DNA of 6,346 bases from Methylophaga sp. (GTDB lineage Bacteria > Pseudomonadota > Gammaproteobacteria > Nitrosococcales > Methylophagaceae). Below are positions 1 to 6,068 of the stretch, in pieces (within the stretch, counting starts at the first letter, position 1; the number at the start of each line of letters is the position of its first letter). The notes beneath the pieces are model-generated. The model had not been told where the DNA came from. It worked only from the letters and a program-made list of their open reading frames with translations, and searched no databases. The position numbers and the translations under genes were made by a program. The stretch spans positions 1 to 6,346 of the forward strand of contig SKGV01000170.1 of assembly GCA_007117275.1 (NCBI GenBank), read 5' to 3'.

Positions 1-1187
1 ACGACGACCTTGGCGACATTGTCAAGATTTGGCAAGTCAAACATGGTATCTAGCAGCATATTTTCGATGATTGATCGAAGTCCCCGAGCGCCGGTTTTAC
101 GTTCCATGGCCTTGCGTGCAATGGCATGCAATGCATCCTCACGAAACTCTAATTCGGCTCCTTCCATTTCGAACAAGCGTTGATACTGTTTGGTCAGTGC
201 ATTTTTTGGCTCGGTGAGGATCTGGATCAGGGCGTGTTCATCCAGTTCATTGAGTGTGGCGACCACCGGCAAACGTCCCACAAATTCTGGGATCAGACCA
301 TATTGAATCAGATCTTCAGGTTCAACCGCCTTGAGCGCTTCACCAGTGGGTTTTTCGACATCAGCACTTTTGACTTGAGCAGAAAATCCGATACCGCCTT
401 TGTGTGTGCGGTTGCGAATGACCTTGTCGAGTCCGGCAAAAGCACCACCACAAATAAACAAAATCTTGCTGGTATCCACCTGCAAAAACTCCTGTTGCGG
501 GTGCTTACGCCCCCCTTGCGGCGGCACGGAGGCAATTGTGCCCTCGATGAGTTTCAGCAGCGCTTGCTGAACACCTTCACCGGAAACATCCCGAGTGATC
601 GAGGGGTTGTCAGACTTTTTGGAAATCTTGTCAATTTCATCAATGTAGACAATGCCAGTTTCAGCTTTTTGTACATCGTAATCACACTTTTGTAGCAGCT
701 TCTGAATGATGTTCTCAACGTCCTCACCGACATAACCCGCTTCAGTCAATGTGGTGGCATCCGCCATTGTGAAAGGCACATTTAGCTGTCTTGCCAGCGT
801 TTCTGCCAGCAGAGTTTTACCACTGCCTGTCGGACCGATAAGCAGGATGTTGCTTTTGGACAGCTCGACATCGGTATTTTTGACCACACTGCGCAGACGT
901 TTGTAGTGATTGTAAACCGCCACAGAAAGCACGCGTTTGGCACGCTGCTGTCCGATGACATAGCTATCTAGAGCATGATTGATTTCATGTGGGGTCGGTA
1001 GTTTATTTTCTGCTTTCGCTTCGGCGACATCCTGCATTTCTTCACGAATGATGTCGTTACAAAGCTCAACACATTCATCGCAGACAAAAACAGAAGGTCC
1101 AGCAATCAGCTTTTTGACTTCGTGTTGGCTCTTACCGCAAAAAGAGCAGTAAAGTAACTTTTCATCGTTTTTCTTATCATCGCTCAT
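1..1187 (-). CDS. clpX: ATP-dependent Clp protease ATP-binding subunit ClpX (3' end outside window)
   Basis: ClpX is the AAA+ unfoldase that recognises tagged or damaged proteins, unfolds them with ATP and threads them into ClpP in the cytoplasm. The reading frame is open from the ATG at 1187 to the left edge and gives 395 codons, against about 424 in E. coli, so roughly 30 C-terminal residues are missing. Visible elements, in order: the N-terminal C4 zinc-binding domain (Cys14, Cys17, Cys36, Cys39), Walker A GPTGSGKT (118-125), pore loop GYVG (151-154), Walker B ending IDEID (182-186), the RKH pore loop (227-229), the IGF ClpP-docking tripeptide (266-268), the arginine finger in EFVGR (Arg305) and sensor 2 in GARGLR (366-371). 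An AGGA Shine-Dalgarno at 1195-1198 sits 7 bases before the ATG. clpP ends 22 bases upstream and no promoter is evident in that gap, so cotranscription with clpP is likely. Nothing is degenerate in the visible part. Confidence 0.98.
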   Translation of the reverse strand, partial: MSDDKKNDEKLLYCSFCGKSQHEVKKLIAGPSVFVCDECVELCNDIIREEMQDVAEAKAENKLPTPHEINHALDSYVIGQQRAKRVLSVAVYNHYKRLRSVVKNTDVELSKSNILLIGPTGSGKTLLAETLARQLNVPFTMADATTLTEAGYVGEDVENIIQKLLQKCDYDVQKAETGIVYIDEIDKISKKSDNPSITRDVSGEGVQQALLKLIEGTIASVPPQGGRKHPQQEFLQVDTSKILFICGGAFAGLDKVIRNRTHKGGIGFSAQVKSADVEKPTGEALKAVEPEDLIQYGLIPEFVGRLPVVATLNELDEHALIQILTEPKNALTKQYQRLFEMEGAELEFREDALHAIARKAMERKTGARGLRSIIENMLLDTMFDLPNLDNVAKVV

Positions 1188-1209
1188 TTGACATTCCTGA
1201 TTTTTCGAA

Positions 1210-1845
1210 TCACGCGCTGGTATCGGCTCGATTATTCAGTACCGAGTCAATTAAACCATATTCAACGGCTTGCTCACCATTCATGAAATTATCACGATCA
1301 GTATCTTGCTGAATCTTGTCAATGTCTTGACCTGTATGCTTGGCCAAAATTCCATTCAGGCGGCTACGAATGCTCAAGATTTCTTTGGCATGAATGTCAA
1401 AGTCAGACGCTTGTCCCTGAAAACCACCCAGCGGTTGGTGAACCATGATACGAGAGTTTGGCAGACAAAAACGCTTGCCCTTTGCACCACCGGTCAGCAG
1501 TACAGCGCCCATGCTGGCGGCTTGACCGATACACAGGGTACTGACATCAGGCTTGATAAATTGCATGGTGTCGTAAATTGCTAGCCCTGCGGTCACGGCA
1601 CCTCCAGGTGAATTAATGTAGAGATGAATATCTTTATCGGGGTTTTCAGACTCAAGAAACAGCATCTGAGCTACTATCAGGTTGGCCATGTGATCTTCTA
1701 CAGGGCCAACCATAAAAATGACGCGCTCTTTGAGCAGTCTGGAGTAGATATCATAAGAGCGTTCGCCGCGCGAGGTATGCTCTACAACGATGGGAACCAG
1801 GGCATTATTGATCGGATTGATGTCTTCGTTAAGTGCTTTGCTCAT
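1210..1845 (-). CDS. clpP: ATP-dependent Clp protease proteolytic subunit ClpP
   Basis: ClpP is the serine peptidase that forms the double-heptamer barrel degrading proteins fed to it by ClpX (or ClpA). The protein is 211 residues. The catalytic triad is Ser111 (in GQAASMGA), His136 (in MVHQPLGG) and Asp185 (in TDRDNF), the same positions as in the E. coli precursor. The first 14 residues correspond to the E. coli propeptide, and the next segment begins ALVP, where mature E. coli ClpP starts, so self-processing after residue 14 is expected. The glycine pair at 81-82 (NSPGG) forms the oxyanion-hole region. The ATG at 1845 has an AGGA five bases upstream. clpX follows after 22 bases. A hairpin with a T tract lies 26 bases before the start, between tig and clpP, and may limit read-through from tig. 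Confidence 0.98.
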   Translation of the reverse strand: MSKALNEDINPINNALVPIVVEHTSRGERSYDIYSRLLKERVIFMVGPVEDHMANLIVAQMLFLESENPDKDIHLYINSPGGAVTAGLAIYDTMQFIKPDVSTLCIGQAASMGAVLLTGGAKGKRFCLPNSRIMVHQPLGGFQGQASDFDIHAKEILSIRSRLNGILAKHTGQDIDKIQQDTDRDNFMNGEQAVEYGLIDSVLNNRADTSA

Positions 1846-1870
1846 GTCTGTCCTGTAATTTCTGCAACTG

Positions 1871-1911
1871 ATAAAAATCAGCCCGTGCGCATTTCACATG
1901 AGCACGGGCTG
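1871..1911 (-). terminator. Rho-independent terminator-like hairpin between tig and clpP
   Basis: Read on the minus strand, a perfect 10-bp GC-rich stem (CAGCCCGTGC with GCACGGGCTG, outer limits 1911 and 1879) is followed by A and then five T residues (1877-1873). The 13-base loop can pair three more bases (CAT with ATG) across one T-C mismatch, leaving a GTGAA loop. It begins 21 bases after the tig stop and ends 26 bases before the clpP ATG. This is the form of an intrinsic terminator for tig. Whether it is complete or leaky cannot be told from sequence. Confidence 0.75.
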
Positions 1912-1932
1912 GATTCCGTCTGCGTCAGAGCT

Positions 1933-3234
1933 TTAGGCTGCTGCGGAGTTCATCACTTCTGTGAAATTTGAAGTGCTCTCGGTTACTTTAACATGGTCGT
2001 AAATCCATTCAACTAGTTTGTCTTCAACAACCATCATTTGAATCTCGGCCATTTTTTCCTGATTGTTGTTGTAGTAGTTGTGCACATCTTCAGGATCTTC
2101 GTAGTTTGCAGCAATGGTGTCGATTTCCGATTTCACGCTGGCTTCATCTGGCGTGATTTTGTTTTCTGAAACCAGTTTACCGATGAGCAAGCTGAGAGCG
2201 ACACGACGACGCGAGTTGTCTTTAAAGGCATCGACCTCAAAGGGAATGCCATCGACATTCACGCCTTGCTGACGCAGGTTGTTTTTGCTCTGCTCCATCA
2301 AGAACTCGGCTTCACGTTGGACTGGACCTTCAGGCAGTGTCAGTTCGTTGTTGGCGAGGATAGCATCCATGACTTTGCGCTTATTGGATGCTTTAAGTGC
2401 AGTGCGCAATTCACGCTGCATGTTGGCGCGGACCTCTTTTTTCAGGGCCGCAATGCCACCGTCAACACCACAGGTTTGAGCGAACTCTTTATCGAGTTTG
2501 GGTAATTTTTTCTTGGCGACTGACTTGACAGTCACCGCAAACAAAGTGTGTTTACCCCGCAAGTGCTCAGCGCGGTAATCTTCTGGGAATGTCAGTTCGA
2601 TGGTCAGTTCTTGCCCAGGCTTGGCACCAATCAGTTGTTGTTCAAACTCAGGCAGCATTGCACCGCTGCCGATTTCAACCAGTACCTCTTTGCCAGAACC
2701 ACCGGGGAATTCTTCGCCATCAATACTGCCGACAAAATCGATGGTGACTCCGTCTTCTTCCTTGGCGGCACGCTTAAGTGGTTCCCAGACCATGCGCTGT
2801 TCCCGCAGCGTCTCGAGCATTTTTTCGACGTCTTCATCGGTCACTTCGGCGATCACTTTTTCAACCGTGATTCCGTCCAGTTTGACGGTGTCGAGTTCTG
2901 GGAAGACTTCATATTCCATGGCAAAAATAAAATTGCCGCCGTCTTCTTTCATGTCAACAATGTTAGGTGGACTGGCAGGATTGACGTTTTCTTGTGTGAA
3001 CGCTTCGCGAATATTTTGCTGCACTATCGCATCAATAATCTCACGACGGGCAGTTGAGCCATGCGAGCGAGCAACCATATTCAAAGGCACTTTGCCTGGG
3101 CGGAATCCCGCCATTTTGACCGACGGACGGATAGCTTTCAATCGTTCTTGAGTAGCTTGTTCGATGTTGACATCTTCGACCGTGACCGTCATCCGACGAC
3201 TGAGTTCGCTCACATTTTCTACAGTAACTTGCAT
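1933..3234 (-). CDS. tig: Trigger factor, ribosome-associated chaperone and peptidyl-prolyl isomerase
   Basis: Trigger factor binds the ribosome near the exit tunnel through protein L23, shields nascent chains and catalyses proline isomerisation. The product is 433 residues, against 432 in E. coli, and is full length. The N-terminal ribosome-binding domain (about 1-112) carries the signature loop GFRPGKVP at 43-50; Phe44 and Arg45 of the E. coli FRK contact are kept and Lys46 is Pro, a substitution I believe is common in the family. The FKBP-like isomerase domain spans about 155-240 (DGVTIDFVGSIDGEEFPGG onward). The rest forms the two-armed C-terminal chaperone domain. The ATG at 3234 has GAGG (3241-3244) six bases upstream. 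A tRNA-Leu gene ends 64 bases upstream, and no convincing promoter lies in that gap, so tig may be expressed from the tRNA promoter. The terminator-like hairpin follows the stop. Confidence 0.98.
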   Translation of the reverse strand: MQVTVENVSELSRRMTVTVEDVNIEQATQERLKAIRPSVKMAGFRPGKVPLNMVARSHGSTARREIIDAIVQQNIREAFTQENVNPASPPNIVDMKEDGGNFIFAMEYEVFPELDTVKLDGITVEKVIAEVTDEDVEKMLETLREQRMVWEPLKRAAKEEDGVTIDFVGSIDGEEFPGGSGKEVLVEIGSGAMLPEFEQQLIGAKPGQELTIELTFPEDYRAEHLRGKHTLFAVTVKSVAKKKLPKLDKEFAQTCGVDGGIAALKKEVRANMQRELRTALKASNKRKVMDAILANNELTLPEGPVQREAEFLMEQSKNNLRQQGVNVDGIPFEVDAFKDNSRRRVALSLLIGKLVSENKITPDEASVKSEIDTIAANYEDPEDVHNYYNNNQEKMAEIQMMVVEDKLVEWIYDHVKVTESTSNFTEVMNSAAA

Positions 3235-3298
3235 TCTCTACCTCAAACATGGGGGTCAGTTGCCTGTACAGCGATGTTGACCTGCGTTTTGTTATGGT

Positions 3299-3383
<85 letters not shown>

Positions 3384-3426
3384 ATATTATCGGTTTTTGG
3401 GACTAAGAAAATCCGCAAAAGCGGGC

Positions 3427-3455
3427 ATTATAGCCACAACTCACTGGCAAAACCA
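3427..3455 (-). promoter_or_regulatory. Sigma70-type promoter for tRNA-Leu (and possibly tig)
   Basis: On the minus strand a perfect TATAAT lies at 3427-3432, followed by a GC-rich discriminator (GCCCGC). The expected transcription start is near 3420, giving a leader of about 37 bases before the tRNA 5' end. With a 17-base spacer the -35 hexamer would be TGGTTT (3450-3455), which is poor, so the -10 carries the call. A GC-rich discriminator is the known mark of stable-RNA promoters that respond to ppGpp and DksA. An inverted repeat overlaps the -35 region. Confidence 0.65.
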
Positions 3456-3458
3456 GTG
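3442..3458. repeat. Perfect 6-bp inverted repeat over the tRNA promoter -35 region
   Basis: CACTGG and CCAGTG are separated by five bases (CAAAA on the plus strand). Neither strand has a T tract after it, so it does not look like an intrinsic terminator. It covers the presumed -35 position of the tRNA-Leu promoter and could be an operator half-site pair or chance. It lies 45 bases past the stop of the upstream nucleotidase gene. Confidence 0.4.
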
Positions 3459-3470
3459 TTCAAACTATCA

Positions 3471-3503
3471 AAACGTGTCCTTTGGTGATGGGAAGTCACG
3501 TTT
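3471..3503 (-). terminator. Weak hairpin at the end of the nucleotidase gene, possible terminator
   Basis: On the minus strand AAACGTG begins with the last base of the nucleotidase stop codon and pairs perfectly with CACGTTT 19 bases later. Two outer G-U type pairs and an inner TCC/GGA can extend it. Only one T remains after the stem before GATAG, so the U tract is weak and the stem is AT-rich. It is the best placed candidate for ending the nucleotidase transcript, but read-through toward the tRNA is plausible. Confidence 0.3.
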
Positions 3504-4411
3504 CACTCACTCTCTGGCTTTTGATTGGCGACGCCATGAGGTACATGCCCAGTAGCGACGTGTGCCATTGCTGATTGGCAATGTGTTTCTTGGTCATCAA
3601 AGAAAATATCTGCACCGAAAGATTTCAGAAATGGCCCCTTTTCCATGCCACCGAGAAAGATTGCTTCATCGATGCGTATGCCCCAGTGTCGCAGCGTTCG
3701 AATGACACGTTCGTGCGCGGGAGCAGAGCGCGCTGTCACCAGCGCGGTTCTGATGGGCGATCTGTTCTCTGGGTATTCAGTTTGAATTTGATTCAATGCC
3801 ATCAGAAAGTCTTTGAATGGCCCCCCTGAGAGCGGATCGCGCGCCGTTTGCTGCTCATTTTCTGTGAACGCCGCCAGACCTTTTTCCTTGTAGATACGCT
3901 CGGACTCATCTGAAAAAATCACAGCATCTCCATCAAAGGCAATGCGAAGTTGCTCGGAATTAGTGTTATTGCCAACATTGGAGGCTAGGATAGTGGCGGC
4001 GGCAATGCCAGCATCAAGCGCCATTCGAACATCTTCCGGGCTGGTCGACAAAAACAGGTTTGCGCTAAATGGCGCCACATAACGATACGGACTGCTACCA
4101 GAGGTGAAAACAGCACGGGTAATTGCCAGCCTGTGATGCTGAATAGAATTAAATACACGTAGGCCGGTGTCTGCACTGTTGCGTGATAGCAAAATGATTT
4201 CAACTTTTGGCGTGTTTGGGTTGTTATCGTTAAGCGCCAATAGTTTTTTTACCAAGTTAAATGCCCCTCCTGGCTGTAGCGGTTTGTCCTCATTTTCTAT
4301 CTGGTACTGGCAATAGGCTTCGGTGCCCTGCTGTTCGTATATGCGATGGCTATCGTCAAGATCGAACAAAGCCCGGGAAGAAATAGCTACGACTAATGGT
4401 TTCGCCGACAT
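3503..4411 (-). CDS. Cytosolic 5'-nucleotidase, NT5C1-like (HAD superfamily)
   Basis: By family this removes the 5'-phosphate from nucleoside monophosphates; the animal cytosolic IA/IB enzymes it resembles prefer AMP. No signal peptide is visible. The 302-residue product has HAD motif I as FDGDAV (Asp160 nucleophile, Asp162 acid/base), motif II as VTARSA (Thr226), motif III Lys258 in MEKGPF and motif IV as FFDD (272-273). The segment from the FDGDAV motif to the end closely follows the animal enzyme as I remember it. Residues 5-125 resemble residues 154-274 over their length but lack all catalytic positions, so the protein seems to be a fused pair of HAD-like halves. The ATG at 4411 was chosen because it lies 5 bases after the upstream stop and begins MSAKPLVVAI; an ATG at 4474 would add 21 unconserved-looking residues and overlap the upstream gene by 58 bases. 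The ribosome site is weak (GAG, 8 bases away), which fits translational coupling. Confidence 0.9.
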   Translation of the reverse strand: MSAKPLVVAISSRALFDLDDSHRIYEQQGTEAYCQYQIENEDKPLQPGGAFNLVKKLLALNDNNPNTPKVEIILLSRNSADTGLRVFNSIQHHRLAITRAVFTSGSSPYRYVAPFSANLFLSTSPEDVRMALDAGIAAATILASNVGNNTNSEQLRIAFDGDAVIFSDESERIYKEKGLAAFTENEQQTARDPLSGGPFKDFLMALNQIQTEYPENRSPIRTALVTARSAPAHERVIRTLRHWGIRIDEAIFLGGMEKGPFLKSFGADIFFDDQETHCQSAMAHVATGHVPHGVANQKPESE

Positions 4412-4416
4412 TTTGA

Positions 4417-5001
4417 TCACTCGTTTACCAGAGGTTGCTGGTCTTTTCTGCCAATCCGTGTGATGCGTTGCCATGCATCATCTAATCTTTGCGGTGCCTT
4501 GGCATCGTCAAAGACCTCTGCCAGATCGTCTGCAAGTGTAGCCAGCACCGATGCCTCCGCGGGTTTGCCCTTGGGGAAATTGCTATCGGCTGTGAACACC
4601 ACGCGACAAAAAACGGGGATTTTAGGCACCAATGCCTGTAGTGACTCTCGAATGTTATGGCAATGACGCAGTGGGTTAGTGAATTTATAGCTTTTGCCGT
4701 TGATGATTTGTGTCCATTGTTCGATATGGTCTGCACCAAACAGATGGCCACTGATGGGATAGGTTTCGATAATCAACAACCCCTGCTCAGTTAACACTAG
4801 GCGTTCTATTTCCATCAGACCACCCATTCCGTCTGGAATAATCAAGTGATCGACTTCATCTCGCCGGTAGGGTTTGAGTATTTCATCAATGATGCGTAAG
4901 GCTGAGTGAACGCGTCGAAAACGGTAATAAATCAGCCACGCGAATAACAGCAGCAAAAGTCCCAATGTGACTTGGTAGTAGAGTGGGATAGTGTCAAACA
5001 A
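4417..5001 (-). CDS. Membrane-anchored NERD (nuclease-related) domain protein
   Basis: The product is about 194 residues: a short N-terminus, one hydrophobic segment (about 8-26, VTLGLLLLLFAWLIYY) followed by the basic run RFRR, then a cytoplasmic NERD domain (about 50-140). NERD features seen are EIERLVLTEQGLLIIET (64-80), SGHLFG (85-90), EQWTQ (95-99) and KFTNPLRH (107-113). In typical family members the core reads D...ExK, like restriction-type nucleases; here it is Glu66...Glu79-Thr-Tyr81, so the lysine is missing and nuclease activity is doubtful. The start is uncertain. TTG at 5001 has GGAGG 10 bases upstream. TTG at 5025 (202 residues) also fits the frame but would coincide with the predicted transcript start and has no ribosome site. 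The stop lies 5 bases before the nucleotidase ATG. The cellular role is unknown. Confidence 0.8.
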   Translation of the reverse strand: MFDTIPLYYQVTLGLLLLLFAWLIYYRFRRVHSALRIIDEILKPYRRDEVDHLIIPDGMGGLMEIERLVLTEQGLLIIETYPISGHLFGADHIEQWTQIINGKSYKFTNPLRHCHNIRESLQALVPKIPVFCRVVFTADSNFPKGKPAEASVLATLADDLAEVFDDAKAPQRLDDAWQRITRIGRKDQQPLVNE

Positions 5002-5030
5002 GATAAAGATGCCTCCAGAAACCAATCTAG

Positions 5031-5036
5031 ATTATA
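5031..5036 (-). promoter_or_regulatory. Candidate -10 box ahead of the NERD gene
   Basis: A perfect TATAAT on the minus strand lies in the gap between fieF and the NERD gene. No good -35 hexamer is present at 15-18 bases and there is no extended -10. If used, transcription would start near 5024-5028, leaving a leader of about 25 bases that carries the GGAGG site, which supports the TTG start at 5001. Confidence 0.4.
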
Positions 5037-5072
5037 CGAAATCAGCCGAACCATGATTCCATTTTATTGCAC

Positions 5073-5966
5073 TCAAGACGGCCTGTTTGTCGCTGGCTCT
5101 TGATGAATGATGACTTCAACACAACCAAGTGTTTGTTTTAGCTCAGATTCAAGCGTATTGCAGATCAGATGCGCCTCACCGAGACTGAGGGCTTCAGACA
5201 GCTCGAGATGAAACTCTATAAAGCGTGTCAAACCGGATCGGCGGGTGCGCAATGCGTGAACCCCTTCGACTGATGGATGTGCCAGTATGATTTCTTTTAT
5301 CAAGGCTCTTTGATCGTCTGGCAGCTCTCGGTCCATTAATGCATCGATGGCCGATTGAATAATTTCCCAGGCACTGTAAAGAATATACAGCGCAATCAGC
5401 AGCGCGATGATCGCATCTGCACGTTGCCAGCCATACACGGTCATTATCAAGGCGAGGATAACGCCCAGATTCACCAGCAGATCGGTCTTGTAATGTAAGG
5501 CATCCGCACGAATAGCCGTTGATTGGGTTTGTCTAACGACATAACGCTGAAAGCTCAGCAGTATCGAAGTCAGGCCAATGGCAATCAAGATCACAACAAT
5601 GGCGACATCCAGACCCTGCTCAAGTAGTTTGGGCTGAATGAGTCGATGAATCGCCTGATACAGCAAGAGCAAGGCTGAGCCTGCAACAAAAATGGATTGT
5701 GCCGCAGCGGCGATTGGCTCTGCCTTGCCATGACCAAAGCGATGTTCACTATCAGCGGGACGCAGCGAATGCCAGACCGCAAACAATGTAATCAGCGAAG
5801 CCAGTAGATCCATGCTTGAATCAACCAGTGAAGCCAGCATGCTGACCGAGCTGCTCAACCACCAGGCATAGGCTTTCACCACGATCAGCAAGATGGCGAC
5901 AGTCACCGATGCATAGGTCGCAAAGCGCATTAAACGGGACTGATTAATCAGTTGAGGCTGCGTCAT
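5073..5966 (-). CDS. fieF: Cation diffusion facilitator, FieF/YiiP type (Zn/Fe/Cd efflux)
   Basis: This inner-membrane antiporter exports divalent metal (Zn2+, Cd2+, Fe2+) in exchange for protons and works as a homodimer. The 297-residue protein matches E. coli FieF (300) along its length. Six membrane segments lie at about 13-35, 41-63, 84-108, 118-140, 163-178 and 183-203, then a cytoplasmic metal-binding domain from about 210. The transport site is Asp49 and Asp53 (LVDSSMD) with His158 and Asp162 (LHYKTD), the DDHD set linked to Zn/Cd selectivity. The second site PADSEHRFGHGKAE supplies Asp72, His75 and His79. Cytoplasmic ligands His237, His253, His266 and His288 are present; Glu290 stands where E. 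coli has Asp285. The ATG at 5966 has no Shine-Dalgarno, and a TATACT box ends 7 bases before it, so the transcript may be leaderless; the next ATG (Met13) has no better site. Confidence 0.95.
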   Translation of the reverse strand: MTQPQLINQSRLMRFATYASVTVAILLIVVKAYAWWLSSSVSMLASLVDSSMDLLASLITLFAVWHSLRPADSEHRFGHGKAEPIAAAAQSIFVAGSALLLLYQAIHRLIQPKLLEQGLDVAIVVILIAIGLTSILLSFQRYVVRQTQSTAIRADALHYKTDLLVNLGVILALIMTVYGWQRADAIIALLIALYILYSAWEIIQSAIDALMDRELPDDQRALIKEIILAHPSVEGVHALRTRRSGLTRFIEFHLELSEALSLGEAHLICNTLESELKQTLGCVEVIIHQEPATNRPS

Positions 5967-6068
5967 GAGTTCAGTATAGTTGGTGTGATGGAGCCTGTGC
6001 CAACACGCATTAAAATTATCAGGCTAGCACTCTCAATCTCAGTCACCCATTGAATCAGGGATACTCGA
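5967..6068. other. Divergent intergenic region, fieF / pgm
   Basis: These 102 bases must hold the control signals for both divergent genes. On the plus strand TAAAAT (6011-6016) is a possible -10 for pgm but has no recognisable -35 at normal spacing. AGGG at 6057-6060 is the pgm ribosome site. No hairpin or clear operator dyad was seen. Confidence 0.4.
5973..6005 (-). promoter_or_regulatory. Candidate promoter for fieF
   Basis: On the minus strand TATACT (5973-5978) has a TTGGCA hexamer (6000-6005; one mismatch to TTGACA) upstream, but the spacer between them is long at about 21 bases. The predicted start falls at or very near the fieF ATG. No metal-regulator operator was recognised. Confidence 0.3.

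Noticed and set aside
180..695. A 171-codon open frame on the plus strand.
   Set aside because: It is antisense to clpX, whose conserved motifs run through the whole interval; its translation resembles no protein family.
1954..1975. Perfect 6-bp inverted repeat CACTTC/GAAGTG near the end of tig.
   Set aside because: It lies in coding sequence with a 10-base loop and no T tract; expected by chance at this length.
2548..3151. Two long plus-strand open frames (169 and 183 codons).
   Set aside because: Both are antisense shadows of tig, with biased composition (one very serine-rich) and no recognisable domains.
3247..3254. CCCCATGT on the minus strand before tig, an exact match to the heat-shock sigma32 -10 consensus.
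   Set aside because: The -35 region offers only CTGTAC at short spacing, and the start would leave almost no leader ahead of the tig ribosome site.
3413..3424. CCGCTTTTGCGG hairpin followed by ATTTTC on the minus strand, terminator-like.
   Set aside because: The stem is only 4 bp and it lies just after the tRNA promoter -10, where a terminator would block the tRNA; probably part of the leader or chance.
4412..4474. Longer nucleotidase start at the ATG at 4474.
   Set aside because: The extra 21 residues overlap the conserved frame of the NERD gene and precede the family N-terminus; the ATG at 4411 is well placed after the upstream stop.
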